From Trichoplusia ni (lineage: Eukaryota > Arthropoda > Insecta > Lepidoptera > Noctuidae): a DNA stretch of 64,000 nucleotides. Positions 55,488 to 64,000 of the stretch are shown here, in pieces. Location: NCBI RefSeq assembly GCF_003590095.1, contig NC_039478.1, positions 19,716,001 through 19,780,000 on the forward strand, in the 5' to 3' direction. A program made the translations under genes and the position numbers. Each line of letters starts with the position of its first letter. The first letter of the stretch is position 1. The notes beneath the pieces are model-generated. The model saw only the letters and a list, made by a program, of their open reading frames with translations, was not told the origin of the DNA and did not search any database.

Positions 55488-57602
55488 GTTTTGGGCAGAA
55501 GCAGTTCACACAGCTGTGTACTTAAAAAATAGAACAGTTGCTTCTGGGTTGAATCAAAAAACTCCCTATGAACTTTGGACTGGCTGCAAGCCAAATGTCA
55601 GTCATCTAAGGTTGTTTGGAAGCACAGTTATGGCTCACATCCCTAAACAAAAAAGGCTGAAATGGGATAAAAAGGCAGAAAAGCATTACTTAGTTGGGTA
55701 TGCTGATAATATAAAGGGGTACAGGCTGTACAATCCCAGTACCAAAAAGGTGATAACATGCAGGGATGTCACTGTCATGGAGCAGGATAATTCAGAAATA
55801 GTGCAAGCAACAATAATTGAAAGCAATGTGTCCTCATCAGACAGTTTTGGTCAGAATAAAGATCCTGATGGCTCAGACTCTGAAGTGTCAACTGGTACAG
55901 TGAAAAGTAACAATAATGACAGTACTTACATAGAAGAATCTCACTCACACAGTAGTTCAGATGAATTTTTTGACAGTATACCAACAAAGGAGTTAAAGGA
56001 TTTAATTGAGTGTGATAAACCAGATAAAGCTGTTAGAAAAAGGAAAAAACCTGACAGATATGGTTATAGTAGTATGTGTGTTGAAACAGGATTAAATTTA
56101 TGTGCAGACCAGCTGATAACATATGAAGAGGCTGTAAATGGACCAGAATCAGAGGAATGGTGTAAAGCTATGCAGGAGGAACTAAAATCATTCGAAGATA
56201 ATGAAGCTTGGGATGTGGTGAACAGGCCAGAGCAAGCTACAGTGGTTGAATGTAAGTGGGTGTTTAAGAAAAAAGTAGATTGCGATAATAATGTGAGATA
56301 TCGTGCTCGTTTAGTCGCCAAAGGATTCTCCCAAAAGGCAGGAATAGACTATACAGAAACATTTTCCCCAGTTGTCCGTCATTCAACATTAAGATTGTTG
56401 TTTGCATTAAGTGTCAAATATAACTTAGATATTACTCATTTCGATGTAACCACAGCATTTTTAAATGGATATTTAAAAGAAAATGTATACATGAGCTTAC
56501 CTCAGAACCTTGAATGTAGTAATAAAGAAAACAAAGTGTTAAAGTTGAAACGTGCTATCTATGGGCTAAAACAGTCTGCTAGGGCATGGTATAAACGCGT
56601 AGAAGATTGTCTACATGATTAGATTATAAAAAATCAGAATATGAACCCTGTTTATTCATGAAACTTAATAATAATGCTAGGATATATGTGGCTTTGTTTG
56701 TAGATGACTTCTTTGTTTTTTCTGATAGTCAAAAGGAAACTGAATCTCTTAAAAAACAATTACAAAGTAAATTTAAGTTGAAAGACTTGGGAAAGATAAG
56801 ACAATGTTTAGGTATGAGGGTTAGAAGGGAAAACAATGAAATTTTTGTAGACCAGGAACAATTTGTTGATCATTTGTTGAATAAGTTTAATATGAGAAAT
56901 TGTAATCCAGCCAGTACACCGATGGAAGTAAATTTGAAGCTTGGAAAGGGTGATAATAATTGTTCTAAACAATACCCCTACCAGCAGTTAATAGGAAGTT
57001 TGCTCTATTTGTCCATGTTAACCCGACCTGATATATTTTTTGCTGTTTGTTACCTTAGCCAGTTTAATAACAATCATAGTGAAACTCATTGGAAGCATGT
57101 AAAGCGTATTTTAAAGTATTTGCAAAAAACTAAACATTTTGGTTTGAAATATGTAAAAGATGATTTAGATCTGATAGGTTATGCCAATGCAGATTGGGCA
57201 TCAGATTGTGTTGACCGCAAATCCTATACAGGTTTCATGTTTAAAATGTCTGGTAGTGTAGTTTCATTTGAATGCAAAAAGCAGTCAACAATAGCGCTGT
57301 CAAGCACAGAAGCTGAGTATATGGCCATATGTGAAGCAAGTAAGGAAGCCATATACCTTAAGAACTTGTTATTTGAGTTGAAATGTAGAAATGATTTGCC
57401 TGTATTGTTATATAATGACAACCAGGGTGCGCAATTGTTAACTAAACAATCTGTATTCCATAAAAGAAGCAAACATATAGATATTAGATTTCATTTTGTC
57501 AGAACAGCAGTTGAAAATAATTGTATTAAAATAGAGTACTTAAATACCAATTCTATGCCTGCAGATATATTTACAAAAAGTTTGAGTTTGTCAAAAGCAT
57601 AA
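55488..57602 (+). pseudogene. Copia-type (Ty1) retrotransposon pol: integrase end, reverse transcriptase, RNase H
   Basis: The pol polyprotein enters from the gap in the integrase C-terminal region (FWAEAVHTAVYLKNR, TPYELWTGCKPNVSHLRLFG). A serine/aspartate-rich linker follows. The reverse transcriptase has WVFKKKV, RARLVAKGFSQKAGIDY, FDVTTAFLNGYL, AIYGLKQSARAWY and the catalytic ALFVDDFFVF. RNase H has YANADWASD, SYTGFMF, ALSSTEAEYMA and KHIDIRFHFVR. One frameshift near 56617 puts a stop before the second half of the RT. Otherwise both parts are open, so decay is slight. The 5' LTR, gag and protease are not visible. Confidence 0.88.
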
Positions 57603-57711
57603 TAATTTTGTTGGACAGTTAGGTATAACTTCCATGTAAATTTGTTTCATTTATGTTTATTTTTTGTATTTTTTCAATATCCGTGTTCAAATTATTTTGA
57701 TATGGGAGCAT

Positions 57712-57935
57712 GTTAAATTTGTATCAAAATAATATTACTTGTATACTATAGTGTCATTAGTACTGAAATGAAACGTTAAATATATTTTTAATCTGTGCCG
57801 AGCACTCTGTAGTTTTATTAGGTTTCCTATATTACTCTATATTATTTACTATACTGATTATTATTTGTTTTAAGAGCGAGAGCTTTTAAGAACAACAGGA
57901 GAACGAAATCTTAGAAATAACATTTCTTTGGCGAC
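57712..57935 (+). repeat. Candidate 3' LTR of the copia-type element
   Basis: A purine-rich TATGGGAGCA directly precedes TGTTAAATTTG, the expected polypurine tract and TG start of a copia LTR, about 110 bases after the pol stop. The right end is uncertain; a CA near 57931 is possible. The 5' LTR is not in the window, so the boundaries could not be checked by comparison. Confidence 0.5.
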
Positions 57936-60900
57936 TGTAGTTCAGTTGTTTGTTTTTATTTTTTTTATAATGTGGCATTAAAAATACATACAACTAGAAA
58001 AAAAAACATCTTATTTCCATATAAAAAATGTAGCAACGGTTCGCTTCGAAGACAAGGACAACATGGCAGCTATCGGTACCTCGTTCGTAATGGTCACCGT
58101 AATACATTAGTGAACGATCTGCGACGTATTTGTAACGAAGTAGTATTGTATAGCGGGCGCCTAATGATGTCGGTCGCTGGACTCACTAGCGCGCATTGTT
58201 AACTATCATGACCGATTACATTACTGCTCTAATTGCTTACGTGTTAATCCGCGAAACAAAGACTTTCTTTTAATGATGCTAAATTACCTGGCATACCATA
58301 CATAGTGATTAGATAATACCACAAATTGACTAATAGAGTGAAAGTATGCTTTATAAATTACAAATTAATGGCCTCGTGCTACATACCCAAAACAAGTAAG
58401 ATTGCTGTAAATAATGCATGTGTTTGTAGTAAGAAGGTGCCTAGTATAAGTGTGGCTGTGGCTGCGCCGCGCCGGCTCGCATGGTATCGTGCATCGCGGC
58501 GCGGCGCTGCTGAGCGTCATGCTCCGGCGCAAGCTTCATTAACAACACAAAGCGATGACAACGGTGTATTGTGTACGGTGACGTCACACGCATTTGTTGC
58601 CAAACACAGTTGCGCAACAGTGTGTCGAGCGCCGCGAGCCGCATCCATTCATCAAGAGTACCGCTGAGTCGCCGAGTGCCGCACCATATGTAAACAATGA
58701 TCCTGTCGCGATTGTGTTACGTTGGCAAAAACATTGGCTTGGCCTTGTCTACACCTGTTGAGGTCAAGGCTAACAGTGTCGATACCTCACCTCGCTCAAA
58801 ACAAACACACTACCACTAATAACACGGAAACATGCTGCGACTGTATCGCGACAGGAAAACAACAGACTCAATAAACTGCTGTAATGAACGTATCAGTCAA
58901 GGAAAACCACTAAATAATAAGTCACAACACGCCTATCTAAATTTGAATGCTCTAATCGAGTAGCTAACAGGTAAAACTTGACGACAATCACAGACAATCA
59001 CTATGGACCGTGAGGCGACCTCGCAATATAGAGTCATCAGGCTTGCGGACTGCTTAAAAAGCCAGCTTCTCGAAAACAAAACCTTCACAGATGTGAATTA
59101 TTTAGCGTCCCGGCCGAGCGCGGGCTAGCTGGGGAGTCCGGGGTCGAGACGTGATCTCACTGAAGGCCAAAAGTTCAATCGACCTCAACCCTAACAGGCT
59201 GAAGTTGTTTTCCGAAAAGATTTTTTTTTAAATTTAACTGTGAGATTTGATCACATCGACTGGTGCTATGTGAAAGTGATGAGGATCCGCTTACAAGAGT
59301 ATGTTCGGTAATTTTAAGTTTGATGATTTGTTAGGTTAGCCGCAAATAATTATACAAATCACGACATCGACAATTTTGAACGACATACTTTTTTATAACG
59401 ACCGTATAAACTAAATTTTCTCTTTTGTTCTTGGGTAATCTTTGAAACTATCCCTGTGCGAAGAGAGTATCCGATAAAACTCAGACATGTGTGTGAGTGC
59501 AGGCTGGATGATGTCACCGGCTGATAGCGACGACTCGCGGCGCCCGCTAATAATGCCAAGGGCAGCCGCGTCAACACATCACACACATCTCCGCCGCACA
59601 CCGCGTAGCTTTACTGAGGTGCGAGAACTTTGAACACAGTTAATTAACATTACACCGTTATGACGCCATCTAAAATCAGTTACTTCATGTACATAATATT
59701 TTTAGGCTTTAATTAGTGTTATTTTTGCACAATTATTTGCATTTGCACAATCATAAGTTTTATTATTTTGCCTGTTCAAGCTGTTTCCCGAATCGGCCGA
59801 TTTCCTTTTCTTTTTAGCAGATTATTGACTCTATAAATATAATTGGGATGGATTTTGGTTTTAATTATTCAGAATTACATCATATGCTAACGGGAAGAAC
59901 AGTGGCTTGGCTCAGCTAGTATAATAAAGTAATAATTAATCAGTAATAGGGTGACCTCCGACTGAGTACGACTTATATGATTGTTCAGCGGAGCGTGGCG
60001 CAGTTTTGATGACACATTAACGGGGATGTATCGCTGGGCGCGGCTCGCGCGGGCGCCCGGCCGGGGCGCTCCTCACTGCTCACACTTCTGTACGTACTGT
60101 TAGTGTCCACTGAATCCCCGCGACCTCGCTAACTGGCACAATGTTCCTTTGCACAGCTTTGGTACGAAGGGTAGTGCCAATTCACACCTTGGATAATAGC
60201 TAAGTATCATTAGAATTGTGTGCGACATCCGTCGCAACAAACAATAGTAAAAACATAAATCTACGAATAAGAATGACTACATTTTTACCGATTCCGCTTG
60301 TTATTTCGACGAGCGTTGCCTTTCCAAAATAGAATCGTGAGTAAGTTAGCGTCCGTCGTCGCATGTGAGTTCACCCAACTTTACGCCCTTGGAACTTCCG
60401 AGCCGTTCTGAACATTCAAGTTGAAACATAATTGTGCGGTGCCTACAGTATGATATAATCAGCCCCATTACGTAGTGATGACATGAGGCAACAGTTACAA
60501 CTAGTACACATTGCTCAACTCGCAGCATCCTGCGGCACAGATGGTCCACAGATCAGATGTACGCGATCGGCCGGTTTACAATGAAATTCACAAAACCGCG
60601 TTTCGTAAAGCGGAAGCTCGGGCACAACGTGTGTATTTGTGAGGTTCGCACACTAATCATTAGTTATTAATGTTTGTATTTTACGTCAACACAATTAATC
60701 AAATACTACGCCGATTATTTTTTCATGCCTCATGATTAATATGTAATTTGAAAACGAAATTCATAAATGTGATTCGGGGCTTTGTGGTGCATCTTGATAT
60801 CATAGTATGTAGAGAAATGAACCTTACAAAAGTTTCATTGCGTTACCAATACCCGACGAAATGATCAATGTCGTTTCTATTATTAAACACGTAAGCATTT

Positions 60901-63900
60901 CATTATAACGCTGAGGGCACTGTAGACTGAGAGTACGTGCGTAAAAAAAACAATACTATAGACACAATCAACATAACAAATGCACTACGAACGATCGTAG
61001 CAACAAGTGGAACCAAACAATAACGTGTAGGCGAGGAGCTCAATAAAATATGAAGTTGTAAAACAAAGTAGATATGATGGAGCTACTGGCGGGTGAGCGG
61101 GCGAGCTGGCGAGCAACCCGTTTTACCCCTGCCCTGTGATATTCGTCGCTTGACATAATGGCATCAGACCGCGAACAACGATGCTCGTCAGAAGTGGGAA
61201 AAACGGAAAGAAAGATAAATTTATTTGTTAGAAACAGTACATTAAGGTGCGCACAGACGAGCCACGCGACCGGCCGACGCAACGCCTGACGCTGTACGAT
61301 CGTATCGAGCTGCAACGATTATAATGTCAGTCATTTCAGTTTGTTGTTTAAATAAAAATATATTGCATATTAAATATACGGTTCAATTTAACATACATCT
61401 AAGCTTGTTATTCAGCAATCCCGGCGATAAGCACATTGTAAAGCAATGGTAACTCAATCTTATCGGAACATACGCATGTTATTGTTGTCCTTCGGGCCAC
61501 ATTACAACTACAATAAACATTCATGAGTGAAATAAAGGCAGTCTGTGATTGTTCGCGCAGATGCGAGGCGTCAGAGGCGCGGCGCGGCGCGCGGCGGCTC
61601 GCCGGGTCGACGGCCGCGGCCGCCAGACCGAGGGGCGTTGCAGACGGACGACCGCACGCGATCATGCGGCAAGTTACCATGCACTTACCATTGTCCCGCT
61701 ATCAATGACATAAGCTTGCTTAAGGTTGAACTTTAACAGTCACGTACTATCACGACTATCACGACGAGCTCAGACACTTATACCACATTTGATTTAGAGC
61801 ATAAACTGGTAATTGGAACGGGAACTAAACCTAAGGATTAACCCTTACTAGGAACGAGCGAAAAAATATGTCATAAAAATCTAGATGGCATGGAGCCCGC
61901 GTGCATGGGAGGAGACATGCAGTTTACAACAGTTTATCTCTTACAGACAGTTACAGGTGATCTCTGCAGACCGCAAGTCGACGATTGTGATGTTTCGCAG
62001 CTGTCTGTATAACGATACCGTGCGGCGCCGCGGCGTCCACAGCAGTCATAACAATTACTACCATTAGGTATGAAGAGTTCAATTAATTCCAGGATAAGCA
62101 TGTTTATTTATATACGGTATCAAAATAATACATGGGTTATCATTTTAGTATTTAAAAGTCTAGCTGGGATTCTAAACATTATTTTCCTCAAAGCTCGGCG
62201 TTGCGGGATGAAGACGCTTCTATATCGCTATATATTAGTGGTAAACCGGATGTGTACGAAGTGTGTTTCCGCGATACAATGCGTCTGAATTATTAATTGA
62301 TTGATACGCGGGCTTCGGCGCGGCGCGGCGCGGGCCGCTTCCTCCTGCTGCGATACGCGGCCACTCGCGCGTATCACGAGGCGAAAATTGTAAGCCTTCG
62401 TAATCTTGCCCGACTCAATAACACTTTATTATTTTATTAACTCGAAAAAACAACATAAAAAATATATGCACTTGCAAGTGGCTGCTTGCTTCCCAGAAAT
62501 AATCTATCAGTAAATTTTAATCCACAAATTAAGTACGTCAGTGGAGTACTGACGTACCTGCTGCAACACTTGCAATACTTAGGATAATTCGAGTTTAGTT
62601 CATTCGTGACGTAGGTACGGTGGTCACACTAATGTGTTTCTAATGTTTGACAATCGCTTCGAACAATGAACATCATCAATTATTCAATGACACAAACAGA
62701 TTTTGCCGTTTTCAAAAGACTCGTATGAATAAAAATGAATTTGCTGTTAGTCTAGCTAAAACTCGAGAACGGCTGTACCGACTTGGCTTGTTTTAGTCTT
62801 CAAATATTCGTAGAAGTCCAGAGACGGTTTAAACAGTACCAACTAACAGACTCAAATGTTTTATAAGTAAAGACAGAAGTTCATGACCTGAGGACGGTAT
62901 AAAAAGAGGCCAGGAATACACGGGGGTGCTATCGAAATATCGACCTCACGGAGCTGCGATTGATATAAGAACCTCTAACATTTGTAATGTCTCCGGCGAC
63001 ACTTACGACACTCATTGAGTACACGAATGTGTACAACAGTTAGTGCAACGTAGTAACGGTAGGCGACATGTGCGCCGCTCGGCCACTCCCGCATGCGCAT
63101 CACACGCGCGCGCGCCGGCCGCATAGCAAGCGCCGCTCGGCCGCCGCCCAGCGCGGGGCGCGCCTCTCGCGGACATAGTCATTATTATTGTTGCACTACA
63201 ACAAGGCATGTAGCACCATGATACTTACATGCATTGCTGGTGCACATTTTTTTAAACTAGGACTAACATCGCGTGGGTTTCTTTTCCCCAATAATGTAGC
63301 ACTCACACCTTTCGCCGCAACAGAAATTATGCCGAAAGGTCTCGTGTCATTGTCATTGCACCAGCTTTCTTTTTCGCTTAGATACCATCGCTGGATTCAA
63401 CATTCTATAACGAAACATCCTTTCTAACCCGCAATGCATCATCCACTTTGTAGTATTGCGTTCATTTCTTAACCATTACAATTACAACCAGCGATTTTTT
63501 ATATGGCTTGTCATAACGTCCCTAAGATAGGTGTTCAAGTGAACACACAGCTAGTAGGTAACTAGGTATAGGTGATAGCACCTTCTCGACGATAAGATTG
63601 TATTATCATAAGTATTGCTACAATCTCTGGTATGCGTGTAGACACGTTCAGCAGACACTTCCTTGTTGGCTCACGGTTACCGCCTGATGGTGACTCTGAG
63701 CGAATTTACCGGTTTATGGTTCAGTAAACGAAAGTGTTACAGAAAACCGAATAAGAGAACACAAAACCGGTACGGACACAACTTGTCTAAAGCTTAAAGA
63801 TAAAAACGAAGCGAGTGAATAGGACGAGACGTCGAGTGCGCTCGCGGCATTTGGCAAGTTTGAACCAGATAGGGCGCCACGCGCGCTCGGCACTGAGACC

Positions 63901-64000
63901 TACACAAAGACAAGTGGAACTTGACCGACTGGCGCCCGCGACATAACGAACACACTAACTTGATATGAATCGATTCTGGCATTTCTTACAAAAAGTCGTA
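57936..64000. other. Six kilobases without a supportable gene
   Basis: I found no coding exon with family resemblance, no transposase or RT frame, and no tRNA. GC-rich patches occur at about 58440-58660, 60005-60070, 61555-61670, 62310-62350 and 63080-63170 in an AT-rich background. They could be first exons or promoters of a gene to the right, or of long introns, but nothing shows this directly. Confidence 0.5.
62899..62910 (+). promoter_or_regulatory. Possible TATA-type core promoter
   Basis: GGTATAAAAAGAGG is a good TATA match in a locally GC-richer setting. No gene start was identified downstream, so this stands on sequence match alone and may be chance. Confidence 0.2.

Noticed and set aside
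54290..56622. Very long frames across the N run
   Set aside because: They are open only because N is untranslatable. Real content starts after 55487.
58326..63427. Several short GC-rich frames in the last 6 kb
   Set aside because: None shows a domain, splice pair or conserved motif. They may be parts of promoters or first exons but cannot be supported.
1..64000. CRISPR array or bacterial operon
   Set aside because: The only regular repeats are telomeric pentamers, the AGGTCA minisatellite and microsatellites. Genes are spliced and eukaryotic.

Overview
This window is nuclear DNA of an insect, almost certainly a moth or butterfly. It is AT-rich and its genes are split by introns. It carries (TTAGG)n insect telomere repeats that host TRAS/SART-type site-specific LINEs. 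It also contains Helitron, tRNA-SINE and hAT-MITE repeats of the kinds that crowd lepidopteran genomes. It is not bacterial, and no operons or CRISPR arrays are present.

Five host genes can be reconstructed with splice sites whose phases agree. They are an RTN4IP1-type mitochondrial oxidoreductase (874-2759, minus, 4 exons), mitochondrial tryptophanyl-tRNA synthetase WARS2 (11829-16301, plus, 5 exons), a Myb/SANT-like (zeste/MADF-style) DNA-binding protein (16298-21102, minus, 3 exons), a MAK/CILK1-type ciliary kinase (23375-25799, plus, 5 exons), and an intronless, shortened TDP-43 homologue (28524-29411, minus). WARS2 and the Myb/SANT gene are tail to tail and share a CTAG that supplies both stop codons. 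The Myb/SANT gene and the kinase are head to head. RTN4IP1 and WARS2 bracket a 5.57 kb full-length LINE with RNase H (5997-11567) that is flanked by a 12-bp target-site duplication.

From about 30.2 kb onward the window is mostly mobile DNA. There is a Helitron, a tRNA-SINE, a Tc1 transposase with a lost catalytic Asp, and a decayed RTE-type LINE. Next comes a minisatellite made of AGGTCA-containing units, followed by a telomeric-repeat domain (38630-54487). In that domain a 5'-truncated TRAS-like element (minus) and a nearly complete SART-like element (plus) sit in opposite orientations inside TTAGG tracts. The distal part of the domain forms a large palindrome with arms of about 4 kb (44229-48269 and 50460-54487) and a 2.2 kb spacer. 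A scaffold gap of exactly 1000 N (54488-55487) cuts the palindrome. A copia-type LTR retrotransposon (55488 to about 57.9 kb) lies beyond it. The last 6 kb holds no gene I can support.

The host genes appear functionally unrelated (mitochondrial redox, mitochondrial translation, transcription, cilium length control, RNA binding). The most unusual parts of the window are the telomeric-element palindrome with its possible spliced gag/host chimera, the AGGTCA array, the overlapping stop codons, and the shortened TDP-43.
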